A stretch of 64,000 bases of DNA from an uncultured Granulosicoccus sp. (GTDB taxonomy: Bacteria; Pseudomonadota; Gammaproteobacteria; Granulosicoccales; Granulosicoccaceae). Below, piece by piece: positions 43,256-53,460 of this stretch; positions within the stretch are counted from its first letter, which is position 1; the number at the start of each line of letters is the position of its first letter. The notes beneath the pieces are model-generated. The model ran no database searches. It had not been told where the DNA came from and saw nothing but the letters and a program-made list of their open reading frames with translations. The stretch is from NCBI GenBank assembly GCA_937991945.1, contig CALKLO010000015.1, positions 1-64,000 on the forward strand, written 5' to 3'. A program made the translations under genes and the position numbers.

Positions 43256-43283
43256 TTGCACAAAATACAGTGCGATGTATTAT
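43256..43283 (+). promoter_or_regulatory. Sigma-70-type promoter of the second sugar ABC operon
   Basis: TTGCAC at 43256-43261 and TATTAT at 43278-43283 are separated by 16 bases. Expected transcription start is about 43290, immediately before the operator palindrome. Confidence 0.65.
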
Positions 43284-43295
43284 TGAAACCAGTAG

Positions 43296-43311
43296 ATGTT
43301 ACCGGTAACAT
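43296..43311. promoter_or_regulatory. GntR-type LacI-family operator
   Basis: ATGTTACCGGTAACAT is a perfect 16-base palindrome. It equals the operator form known for gluconate repressors GntR/IdnR of the LacI family. It overlaps the predicted transcription start, the right place for a repressor. The regulator encoded at 49060 has GntR-like sequence. Confidence 0.85.
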
Positions 43312-43374
43312 TTATGCAGCGAACCGATTGCTCTTTTCTCGAAAGGGCGTCCACAACTGACTTGCGATAAAGTT

Positions 43375-44466
43375 ATGCCGAAAATCAAGCTCGAAAACCT
43401 GTCTAAGCGCTACGGCAACTTTGAAGTGCTGCATGGTGTTGACCTTGAAATGGCCGATGCCGAATTTACGGTGTTGGTCGGACCATCGGGGTGCGGAAAA
43501 TCAACCACGCTGAGAATGATTGCGGGTCTGGAGACGGTGTCAGGCGGGGAGATCTATATAGATGATCGCCCAGTTAGCCAACTAGAACCTAAAGATCGCG
43601 ACCTAGCCATGGTGTTTCAGGACTACGCGTTATACCCGCACATGAATGTTGCCAAGAACATGTCGTTTGCATTGCGTTTGGAAAAACGACCAAAGGATGA
43701 AATCAACAAAAAGATCAACGAGGTCGCTGAGATTTTAGGGCTGACTGATTTTCTTCATCGCAAACCTGCTGAACTGTCCGGCGGACAGCGACAGCGTGTT
43801 GCCATGGGACGTGCGCTAACTCGTGATAGCTCTACGTTTCTTTTTGACGAGCCTTTATCAAACCTTGACGCAAAGCTACGTACGCAAATGCGTGCAGAGC
43901 TGGCATTGATGCGTCAACGTGTACACAAAAATATGATTTACGTGACACACGATCAGATAGAAGCCATGACGCTTGCTGATCGCATCGTGGTTATGGATGC
44001 AGGGCGCATTCAGCAGCAGGGCACCCCCGAGGAGCTTTTCAAAAAACCGGTGAATAAGTTTGTTGCAGGCTTTTTGGGTTCCCCACCTATGAACTTTCTT
44101 AAAGCAAGCGTTGTGCAAGCCGGCGACAAGTTATACCTAGAAGGGGAAGGGTTCCGCTTGTTATGCGATGCGCTGACGCAATCTCGAATCGCTTCACTGA
44201 GTGGTTCGAGTGTTGACATTGGTATACGCCCATCAGATTTACTGTTCGATCCGAGTGCCTCATCTGACAACGCTATAGACATCAATGTAGTGGTGTCGGA
44301 ATACGTGGGTGCTCAATCTGTACTTATCGGAGATTGCAGCGGCCAGAAAGTCATGGTCGAGTTGAAATCCGATACGCCGATTGCCTTAGGCGAAAAACTG
44401 AGGTTTAGAGTCGAAAGCTCAGAATTACATTTGTTTGACACGAGTAGCGAACTAGCCATTAGCTAG
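43375..44466 (+). CDS. Sugar ABC importer ATP-binding protein (MalK/UgpC type)
   Basis: The 363-residue ATPase shows Walker A GPSGCGKS (36-43), Q82, signature LSGGQRQR (134-141), Walker B FLFDEP (155-160) and H192. It is followed by TOBE-type OB folds from about 240. It is the first gene of the operon, ahead of the binding protein, the reverse of the order in the other three importers of this window. The upstream promoter and operator place the whole operon under a LacI-type repressor. Confidence 0.9.
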   Translation: MPKIKLENLSKRYGNFEVLHGVDLEMADAEFTVLVGPSGCGKSTTLRMIAGLETVSGGEIYIDDRPVSQLEPKDRDLAMVFQDYALYPHMNVAKNMSFALRLEKRPKDEINKKINEVAEILGLTDFLHRKPAELSGGQRQRVAMGRALTRDSSTFLFDEPLSNLDAKLRTQMRAELALMRQRVHKNMIYVTHDQIEAMTLADRIVVMDAGRIQQQGTPEELFKKPVNKFVAGFLGSPPMNFLKASVVQAGDKLYLEGEGFRLLCDALTQSRIASLSGSSVDIGIRPSDLLFDPSASSDNAIDINVVVSEYVGAQSVLIGDCSGQKVMVELKSDTPIALGEKLRFRVESSELHLFDTSSELAIS

Positions 44467-44505
44467 CAAACGCTCGTTATTTTGTTGTTTCAATAGGAGG
44501 AGTAC

Positions 44506-45834
44506 ATGCTCAGTATCACCAAAACGCTGCGTACTGCAGCGGCGGCATCAGTACTGATTGCGGGCCATGCCATGGCTGGACCGTATGATGACTACGCCGG
44601 ACAAACGTTAGTAGTAAATTTCCCGGCACACCCGCACTACGATGCGGTACGAAAAATATTGCCTGAGTTCACTAAAGAGACCGGTATTGAAGTTGAAGTT
44701 GATCAACTGCCTTACTTGAAAATGCGTGAGCGCCAGACACTTGAGTTAGGTCAAGACGAAGGCGATTATGACTTAATCGCCTATGTTGTTTTTTCGAAAG
44801 CTGATTACGTTTATGCGGATCAACTAGAGAATTTAGCGCGTTACTTCATGAACCCTAAGTTAGCTGATCCTTCATACGATGCAGACGACTTAATTGACGG
44901 TTACGTTTACAACATCGGCTTTGCCGGTGGTAATAAAGGTTACCTACAAGGCAAGACCGGTTCTTTATTCGGTATTCCTTACGGCTCTGAGACATCTGTC
45001 TTAGGCTACCGAAAAGATATCTTCGAAAAGCATGGCCTAGAGGTTCCTGAAACTTACGAGCAAATGTTAGACATTGCTTGCAAGATTCCTGAGCTAGAGC
45101 CTGGAATGGGCGGTTTAAGTTCTCGTGCAGCATCTGGTCACCACGCTAGCCACGCATTCTTATTACACTTAGCACCTATGGGTGGACGAGTGTTTGATGA
45201 TAACTGGAACCCTACTGTAAACAACGAAGCTGGCTTCAAGGCAGCAACGGCTCTGAAAACAATCGTTGATTGTGGTCCAGAAGGCGCTGCAAGTTTTGGT
45301 TTTGGTGAAGCTCTGGGTTCATTCCTAGCAGGCGACACAGCCATGTTCCTCGATACTACTGTAGTTGCAGGTCAGATCGATGATCCTAAGAAATCTAAAG
45401 TGGTTGGAAAAGTAGGCTGGGCAATGCATCCAATGGATGTACGTCGCGGCAGCCAAACGGGTGGCTTCGGAATTGGTATTCCAAAGAATGCAGAGAACAA
45501 AGAAGCTGCTTTCTTGCTGATGCAATGGTTAACGTCTAAAGCAGGCGACAAGCTAGTTGCGATGGCTGGTGGAAATCCTTCACGTTTCTCTACACACAAC
45601 GATGCAGAGGTGAATGCTAAATTCCCACACATGGCAACGTTTGGAGAAGCTCTGAAGCATGCTGATCCAGATTGGCGTCCAATCATCCCTGTCTGGGGCA
45701 AGATCAACGCTGATCTAGGAACGACTCTGTCTAAAGTACTCACTGAAGACTTAGACATTCAAGAAGCACTGGATGGCGTTGCAGCTCGCGCCCAAGTAGT
45801 TATGGAAGAAGCAGGTTATTACACCTGGAAGTAA
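44506..45834 (+). CDS. Sugar ABC importer, periplasmic binding protein
   Basis: The 442-residue protein begins after a very strong ribosome site (GGAGGAG) and has a signal peptide ending near AMA. Family-1 sugar-binding-protein landmarks include FTKETGIEVEVDQLPY, PYGSETSVLGYRKDIFEKHG and AGDTAMFLDTTVVAG. Codons look favourable for high expression. A hairpin follows at once. The sugar is unknown; a GntR-like regulator and a lactonase in the same cluster suggest an aldose, aldonate or related acid. Confidence 0.87.
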   Translation: MLSITKTLRTAAAASVLIAGHAMAGPYDDYAGQTLVVNFPAHPHYDAVRKILPEFTKETGIEVEVDQLPYLKMRERQTLELGQDEGDYDLIAYVVFSKADYVYADQLENLARYFMNPKLADPSYDADDLIDGYVYNIGFAGGNKGYLQGKTGSLFGIPYGSETSVLGYRKDIFEKHGLEVPETYEQMLDIACKIPELEPGMGGLSSRAASGHHASHAFLLHLAPMGGRVFDDNWNPTVNNEAGFKAATALKTIVDCGPEGAASFGFGEALGSFLAGDTAMFLDTTVVAGQIDDPKKSKVVGKVGWAMHPMDVRRGSQTGGFGIGIPKNAENKEAAFLLMQWLTSKAGDKLVAMAGGNPSRFSTHNDAEVNAKFPHMATFGEALKHADPDWRPIIPVWGKINADLGTTLSKVLTEDLDIQEALDGVAARAQVVMEEAGYYTWK

Positions 45835-45845
45835 TTGTCGTTAGG

Positions 45846-45877
45846 ACGCGTTACCGGTTTAACCACCGGTAGCGCGT
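45846..45877 (+). terminator. Intergenic hairpin after the second sugar-binding-protein gene
   Basis: ACGCGTTACCGGT (45846-45858) pairs with ACCGGTAGCGCGT (45865-45877) over 13 pairs, one G-U, around a six-base loop. No T-run follows, only a C-rich stretch. A stabilising or processing role is more likely than full termination. Confidence 0.7.
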
Positions 45878-45906
45878 TCATCCCCCCCTAATCCATTACT
45901 AGAGAA

Positions 45907-46830
45907 TTGAATCTTGCCATGAGAGCAACGAACTTCAATCGTCTCACTCCTTATCTGTTCTTAGCACCTGCATTAGTCATTATGGTGTTAGCGCTGTTGT
46001 ATCCATTGGGGTACATGGTGTACGGCAGCTTTCGAGATTGGGATCCAAGCCAGTCGTTAGGAGAGTCCGAGTTCACGGGCTTAGCTAACTACGTGACTTT
46101 ATGGAACGACGCTAACTTTCGTGAAAGTGTTGGCGTGACACTAAAGTTTGCGGTGTCTGTTGTCAGTGTAGAGATGCTGCTAGGTGTTGGCTTGGCATTA
46201 CTACTCGACAGAAACTTACGTGGCATGTCTATTCTGCGCACACTGTTTATTTTGCCAATGATGATCGCACCGGTCGTTGTGGGATTGGTCTGGCGCTATA
46301 TGTATCACCCAACTGTTGGGGTGTTTAATCGCACGCTAAAGTCAGTGGGTTTGGAATCCGTAGATTGGCTAGGGCAGCACGCATTGCTCTCCGTCATCAT
46401 TGCCGATATCTGGCAATGGACACCGTTCATTTTTATTCTATCGCTTGCCGCGTTGCAATCATTGCCTCGCTCAGCGCTGGAAGCTGCTCGCATCGATGGT
46501 GCGACTGGGTGGCAGCAAATTATTTATATCAAGTTACCCCTGATGATGCCGGTATTGATCGTTACCGGACTGTTGCGACTAATCGATGCCTTTAAAGTTC
46601 TGGAAGTCATCTTGGTTATGACAGAAGGCGGCCCTGGTTTATCGACTGAAATATTGGCTTTGCGAATCTCTAGAACTGCAACAGAGTTTCGTGAGCTGGG
46701 CGTGGCAGCCGCTATGTCCAACTACCTGTTAATCCTGCTTATGCTGCTCACTCTATTCATGCTGGCTTATAACCGCTGGCAAGAGTATCGGGCTGCCAAA
46801 GCGCAACGAATTATGGAAGGGGGCGTGTAA
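45907..46830 (+). CDS. Sugar ABC importer permease 1
   Basis: The 307-residue permease has six helices and an EAA loop (LEAARIDGATGWQQIIYIKLP). The start is either TTG at 45907 or ATG at 45919; the second gives 303 residues beginning MRATNFNRLTPYLFLAPAL, which fits the family better. It lies between the hairpin after the binding-protein gene and permease 2, whose ATG overlaps this gene's TAA by one base. Confidence 0.88.
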   Translation: MNLAMRATNFNRLTPYLFLAPALVIMVLALLYPLGYMVYGSFRDWDPSQSLGESEFTGLANYVTLWNDANFRESVGVTLKFAVSVVSVEMLLGVGLALLLDRNLRGMSILRTLFILPMMIAPVVVGLVWRYMYHPTVGVFNRTLKSVGLESVDWLGQHALLSVIIADIWQWTPFIFILSLAALQSLPRSALEAARIDGATGWQQIIYIKLPLMMPVLIVTGLLRLIDAFKVLEVILVMTEGGPGLSTEILALRISRTATEFRELGVAAAMSNYLLILLMLLTLFMLAYNRWQEYRAAKAQRIMEGGV

Positions 46831-47774
46831 TGGCCGGGCCAATAGAAGACTCAAAAGCTCAGCATCCAGCGTTCTATGCGATCGTCGTTATGCTCATCAT
46901 TATGGCGGTGGGGCCTATCGTCTTGATGTTCGTAAACTCGTTCAAGCTCGATGTTGATATTATTTCCGGTACGAGTGGGTTGTTGTTTTTACCCACGATT
47001 CAAAACTATGAAACTGCACTGTGCGACATACTACCTTACGAACTAGAACACCTCGATTTTTGCGGTTTGAAGTTCGGAGGTGCATTCATCAACTCGTTGA
47101 TCATAGCCCTAGTGTCTACTGTTCTGACATTGGTCATTGGGTGCATGGCGGCGTATGCGCTAGTGCGTTTCCGGTTCATGGGAAGAGACACGGCTTCAGG
47201 CACAACATTAATGGTTCGAATGGTGCCGCCAGCAGTTCTGTTGGTACCAGTATTCGGTTTATGGAACAACGAGTTCTGTATTTCCAAAAGTAGTTGGTTG
47301 GGTGAAATCATTCGAGATAACTTCGGTGGTAGAGGCGATGTCTGCTTGGCCGGAACGCACTCGGGCATCATTTTGATTTACGTCGCCATGAACCTGCCTT
47401 TCGTTATCTGGATACTGCAAAGTTTTATTGTTCAAGTGCCTCGTCAGTTAGAAGAAGCTGCACGTATGGATGGTGCGGGACCCTTCCAAGTGTTTTTTAA
47501 GGTGGTGCTTCCGTTAATAAAGCCTGGGCTTGCAGCGGCTGCAATCTTTACGTTCCGAATCGCTTGGAACGAATACCTCCTAGCATCAGCGTTGTCAGAC
47601 AGAGATACCAAGACGGTTCCAATTCTTATTGTTAACAACATGTCTGAATTTAACGTGGAGTGGGGCGTCATCATGGCAACAGGAATGCTGCTAGCTATAC
47701 CGCCAATTATTTTTACGTTATTCGCTTCGCGTCAAATCATTACGGGTATGACGGCAGGAGCTGTGAAAGGCTAA
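46830..47774 (+). CDS. Sugar ABC importer permease 2
   Basis: The 314-residue permease has six helices, an EAA loop (LEEAARMDGAGPFQVFFKVVLP) and the family ending RQIITGMTAGAVKG. Two periplasmic loops are longer than usual and carry cysteine pairs: one after helix 1 (CDILPYELEHLDFCG) and one between central helices (FCISKSSW ... GDVCLAG). It is translationally coupled to permease 1 by a TAATG overlap. Confidence 0.88.
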   Translation: MAGPIEDSKAQHPAFYAIVVMLIIMAVGPIVLMFVNSFKLDVDIISGTSGLLFLPTIQNYETALCDILPYELEHLDFCGLKFGGAFINSLIIALVSTVLTLVIGCMAAYALVRFRFMGRDTASGTTLMVRMVPPAVLLVPVFGLWNNEFCISKSSWLGEIIRDNFGGRGDVCLAGTHSGIILIYVAMNLPFVIWILQSFIVQVPRQLEEAARMDGAGPFQVFFKVVLPLIKPGLAAAAIFTFRIAWNEYLLASALSDRDTKTVPILIVNNMSEFNVEWGVIMATGMLLAIPPIIFTLFASRQIITGMTAGAVKG

Positions 47775-47837
47775 GCGCTTTTCACCCGGTAATTTTTAGT
47801 TTCAATATTCATTAGTCCTATATTCTCGGAGAGTATT

Positions 47838-48980
47838 TTGAGTTCAACATCCATAGCATTGGACACTAGTTATAACCTGCTAGTCGGTACCTATACGGAT
47901 CTAGATGCACTAGCTCATCAGCCCTATGCACCTACATCAGGTCAAGGCATATATGGCTTAACGCTCACTAAAGATGGACAGTTAGTTGAGCGAGAAATAT
48001 TGGATGCTCTGAACCCTGCGGTACTCATACCGCATTCAAATGGAACCATGATGTACGCCATTGTTGAAACCATACAAAACAACGGGGAAGTGCTTCAGTA
48101 CAACATCGCTGATGATTCCTCTATGACACTGGCTGGCTCATTTGAGGCCTCTGGCAAATCAACCTGCTACATTGCAATATCGCCTAACAAAGACGTGGCT
48201 ATCGTCATTAATTATTGGGACGCCATTGTCGATGTACTAGAGGTCGATGAAGCTGGCAGACTTGGGAATGTTATACAAAGTTTTAAGCAGTTCTACCGTC
48301 CTGAAGATCAATGGCGTCAAGTGGCGACTCGCGAAGATCATTGGACCAACAGACAAGTAGGGCCTCACGCACATTGCGCGCACTTCTGGAAAGAATGGGT
48401 GTTCATCCCTGACTTGGGTGAGAATGCTGTCTTTCAATACCGCTACGACCCCGTTAAAAAGCAGCTAGAGCCTGACACTCACATCGAATTTGAAGCAGGT
48501 TCAGGCCCGCGCCATATGGCGATGCATCCAACGCTGGATATCTGTTATGTATCCAATGAGTTGTTTAATACCGTGTGTGTTGCACAGCTGGACAGCTCGG
48601 AGCCTGAGGTCTCAAAACCTCGCCTAATACCTATTCAATACGCATCCACGTTAGAGGATCGTGAGCAAGTCTCATACGTCTCAGAAATTAAGTTATCCCC
48701 TGATGCGCGTTTTCTTTACGTGTCAAATCGAGGTGACAATTCTCTAGCGATCTTCAAGGTGCTTGATGATGGTCAGTTAGAGCGTATTGATTTGGTTGCT
48801 ACAGAAGGCAAATTTCCTAGACATTTTTCAATTACTCCCTGTGGAAAAGCCGTTATAGTCGCCAACCAAGACTCCTCAAAGCTATCTTTATTTAGTCGAG
48901 ATGTTGAGTCGGGACGTATTGCGGCTACTGGTGAGGTTTACGAAATTCCGGCGCCCAACTACATACGATTCTTTGGTTAA
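47838..48980 (+). CDS. Lactonase family protein (seven-bladed beta-propeller, 6-phosphogluconolactonase type)
   Basis: The 380-residue protein belongs to the lactonase/Pgl propeller family: LLVGTYTDL at the start, GPHAHCAHFWKEWVFIPDLGEN, GSGPRHMAMHPTLDICYVSNE, LYVSNRGDNSLAIFKV and GKFPRHFSITPCG. It starts at TTG at 47838 after GGAGAG. No signal peptide is seen, so it acts in the cytoplasm. It is the last structural gene of the operon, suggesting that the imported or first-formed sugar product is a lactone. Confidence 0.86.
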   Translation: MSSTSIALDTSYNLLVGTYTDLDALAHQPYAPTSGQGIYGLTLTKDGQLVEREILDALNPAVLIPHSNGTMMYAIVETIQNNGEVLQYNIADDSSMTLAGSFEASGKSTCYIAISPNKDVAIVINYWDAIVDVLEVDEAGRLGNVIQSFKQFYRPEDQWRQVATREDHWTNRQVGPHAHCAHFWKEWVFIPDLGENAVFQYRYDPVKKQLEPDTHIEFEAGSGPRHMAMHPTLDICYVSNELFNTVCVAQLDSSEPEVSKPRLIPIQYASTLEDREQVSYVSEIKLSPDARFLYVSNRGDNSLAIFKVLDDGQLERIDLVATEGKFPRHFSITPCGKAVIVANQDSSKLSLFSRDVESGRIAATGEVYEIPAPNYIRFFG

Positions 48981-49059
48981 TCCGGAAGTGATGCCGTAGA
49001 TCTTTGTTGCTAAGCAGAATGCGGCTACACTGGACGGTATATGACTGAAAAGCAGCACA

Positions 49060-50103
49060 ATGAATCGTAAGGACAAGCCTAGCCTGGTCACGATGGAAGA
49101 AGTGGCCAAGGCTGCTGGCGTATCGCGCATGACGGTATCGCGAGCGCTTCGTAAAGATGGGGCTGTGTCCGCGAGCACACGAGAGCGTGTTCTCAAAATC
49201 GTTAATAAGATGAACTACGTGCCCGATCAAATGGCCGGTAGTTTATCGACAAAAAAATCTGGCTTTGTTGCCACGTTAATACCGTCATTGAATAACGTGC
49301 ACTACGCCAAGATGCTTCAGGCGCTCACAGAATCAATAGAAACGACGGGTCTACAAGTGTTGTTGGGCCATACCGATTATTCCATGAGTCGGGAAGAGGA
49401 GCTCGTTGAGAGCATGCTCAAAAGGCGTCCTGAGGCTATTGCTCTTCCGTACGATGGCCATACAGCAAGAACCATCAAGCTGCTCAAGCAGGCACAAATT
49501 CCGGTTGTTGAGTTATGGGAGTTACCGCCGAAGCCTATTGGCTATACGGTGGGGTTCTCCAATGAGCAAGCTTCCTATGAAATGACAGAGCGTCTCATTA
49601 AGCTGGGTTATCGCCACATAGCGTTCTTGTGCGAAACCAACGATGAATGGACGCGAGGCTCGGCACGACGTTTGGGTTTCACTCGGGCTATGGAAGACGC
49701 TGGCCTATCGGCGCATAGAATGATTCGCTATGGCAATCCGCCTATGTCCATCAAAGATGGCTACGATGTCGGCAAAAATCTGCATCAGTACTTTCCTGAT
49801 ATCGATTGTATTTTTTGCGTATCTGACTCACCGGCGTTTGGGGTGCTTACCGCTCTGCGCGAAAAAGGTATTCAAGTGCCCACCGATGTTGGCGTGGCAG
49901 GCTTTGGTAATTTTGAAGTGTCTCGTTACTCAATACCGTCCATTAGCACGGTGAAAGTCGACCCTGCAGAGGTGGGTAGAGTGGCTGCTGAGTTGGTGGT
50001 GCGGCTACTCAGTGACGAACAAACTGATAAAGCCATTGCCAAAAAATACCCAGTGAGCGTGACGTTTAGCATGCGCGATAGTACAGGCGCGCGATCTGAC
50101 TAG
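49060..50103 (+). CDS. LacI-family repressor, GntR-like
   Basis: The 347-residue regulator has the LacI HTH (MEEVAKAAGVSRMTVSRALR at about 9-28), the hinge helix around 55-62, and a ribose-binding-protein-like effector domain. Stretches such as PVVELWELPPKPIGYTVGF and RHIAFLCETNDEWT follow E. coli GntR closely. It lies 79 bases after the lactonase gene on the same strand. The perfect GntR operator at 43296 upstream of the transporter operon is its likely target. The effector is probably a sugar acid or its phosphate. Confidence 0.9.
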   Translation: MNRKDKPSLVTMEEVAKAAGVSRMTVSRALRKDGAVSASTRERVLKIVNKMNYVPDQMAGSLSTKKSGFVATLIPSLNNVHYAKMLQALTESIETTGLQVLLGHTDYSMSREEELVESMLKRRPEAIALPYDGHTARTIKLLKQAQIPVVELWELPPKPIGYTVGFSNEQASYEMTERLIKLGYRHIAFLCETNDEWTRGSARRLGFTRAMEDAGLSAHRMIRYGNPPMSIKDGYDVGKNLHQYFPDIDCIFCVSDSPAFGVLTALREKGIQVPTDVGVAGFGNFEVSRYSIPSISTVKVDPAEVGRVAAELVVRLLSDEQTDKAIAKKYPVSVTFSMRDSTGARSD

Positions 50104-50312
50104 TCAGCTCTGTGACGGTAAGAATGCTCGCAGGTGGGAGCTTCGAAGAAAATAATTTAGCCCATGGAATAAAATTCAGCACTTAGGTGTTGCTCTAATT
50201 GCATGATTTAATTGAAATAATAATTCATTTCAACATGAACTAAGCGTAATATCTAGAGTCAATGTATCGGGTGTTGTACTTTTTCAGCCCACTAATTCAG
50301 AGGATTTTTCGC

Positions 50313-51146
50313 ATGTTCAGAACGTTTCAGTTAAACAAAATTGCCACAGGCACAGCAGTCGCTGGGCTCATGTTAGTTATGGCTGGTTGCAGTAGCAGCA
50401 GTAATGACACAGTCGAAGAGGTCGCAGAAGGCACGAATATAGTGTCGTTTGCCATCGAGGCGAATAGCGCTCAAGAGATTCCAGCTAACGCATCGACTGC
50501 GGTTGCCACGGGTGAATTAACACTCGATCAAACGACAGGCGCGTTAAGCGGCTCATTAACACCCGATGGTGTTGATGCCATCGCGGCTCACATCCATGAA
50601 GCGGTAGCCGGATCTAATGGCGACGTTATTATCGCGTTGGAAATTACTGAGGCCGGTATTGTTGTTCCTGAGGGAACTGTACTCGCAGCCGATCAAATGG
50701 AAAGCATGTTGCGCGGCGATTACTACGTCAACATTCATTCCGATGCGTACCCTGGCGGCGAAATCAGAGATCAAATCACCGCAAGCAACATCGACGTCAT
50801 TCTCGTGAACTTGTCTGGCGACAATGAAGTGCCTGCAGTCACCTCAGCTGGCACAGGTACAGGGTATGTGACACTGAATACGACATCAGGTGAGATCCAA
50901 GTCAGAGTACGAACGTCCGGCATTATTACGCCAACGGCCTCTCACATCCACACGGGTGCCGCTACAGAAAATGGCGCAGTCATCTTAGCGTTGGTACAGG
51001 ATGAAGCTGAAGTCGGAAACTTTGCAGCTGAACTATCAACTCTCGATGCCGATGGTCTCGCCAGCATGTTGGCAGACGGTACTTATATCAATGTGCATTC
51101 TGCAGAGAACACCGGTGGTGAGCTGCGCGGTCAAGTGGTGCGCTAG
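50313..51146 (+). CDS. CHRD-domain lipoprotein with two CHRD repeats
   Basis: I start at the ATG at 50313, which gives a lipoprotein signal with lipobox VMAGC followed by a Ser-rich linker; the frame opens earlier at 50262. Two CHRD domains follow, each with the pair HIHEA/HIHTG and a closing VNIHSDAYPGGEIRDQI or VNVHSAENTGGELRGQV. CHRD domains are named from chordin; bacterial ones are surface proteins without settled function. It is transcribed alone and ends in a perfect terminator. Confidence 0.85.
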   Translation: MFRTFQLNKIATGTAVAGLMLVMAGCSSSSNDTVEEVAEGTNIVSFAIEANSAQEIPANASTAVATGELTLDQTTGALSGSLTPDGVDAIAAHIHEAVAGSNGDVIIALEITEAGIVVPEGTVLAADQMESMLRGDYYVNIHSDAYPGGEIRDQITASNIDVILVNLSGDNEVPAVTSAGTGTGYVTLNTTSGEIQVRVRTSGIITPTASHIHTGAATENGAVILALVQDEAEVGNFAAELSTLDADGLASMLADGTYINVHSAENTGGELRGQVVR

Positions 51147-51173
51147 TTGTTAATTAGTTAGCTTGTTTAGTCT

Positions 51174-51209
51174 AAAAAGCGGGTCAATAAACGTATTGAC
51201 CCGCTTTTT
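51174..51209. terminator. Strong terminator after the CHRD gene
   Basis: AAAAAGCGGGTCAATA and TATTGACCCGCTTTTT form a perfect 16-base-pair stem with an AACG loop. The T-run closes the right arm, and the A-run on the left makes it usable from both strands. Confidence 0.92.
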
Positions 51210-51277
51210 CGTTTTCCGCGCCAGTTCGATTGTCCTACAATGACCGCTTCGGCATTTGCCCCCGACAACGGTCATGA

Positions 51278-53308
<2,031 letters not shown>

Positions 53309-53393
53309 TATCTGAGAAGAGTAAAGCGGTAAGGCTGTTCTCGCTATTGCGAGAGGCCGTGATTTCTAGCAAATTAGTAGCGTTTAATAAAAT

Positions 53394-53427
53394 ACGGAAA
53401 GTAGCGCATTGCACTACTTTCCGTTTT
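53394..53427. terminator. Bidirectional terminator between fadH and the YHYH gene
   Basis: ACGGAAAGTAG (53394-53404) pairs with CTACTTTCCGT (53414-53424), with two more inner pairs. TTTT follows on the + strand and a T-rich stretch on the - strand, as expected between convergent genes. Confidence 0.85.
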
Positions 53428-53460
53428 CGAACTAACGCATTACTTTAATAAAATTACAGA

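Larger units (their letters stand above)
43046..43374 (+). promoter_or_regulatory. Control region of the second sugar ABC operon
   Basis: This 329-base gap holds no gene. Its right part contains a promoter (43256-43283) and a GntR-type operator (43296-43311). A leader of roughly 80 bases then runs to the ATPase start, with a weak ribosome site. The left 200 bases show no structure I can name; I looked for a riboswitch and saw none. Confidence 0.7.
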
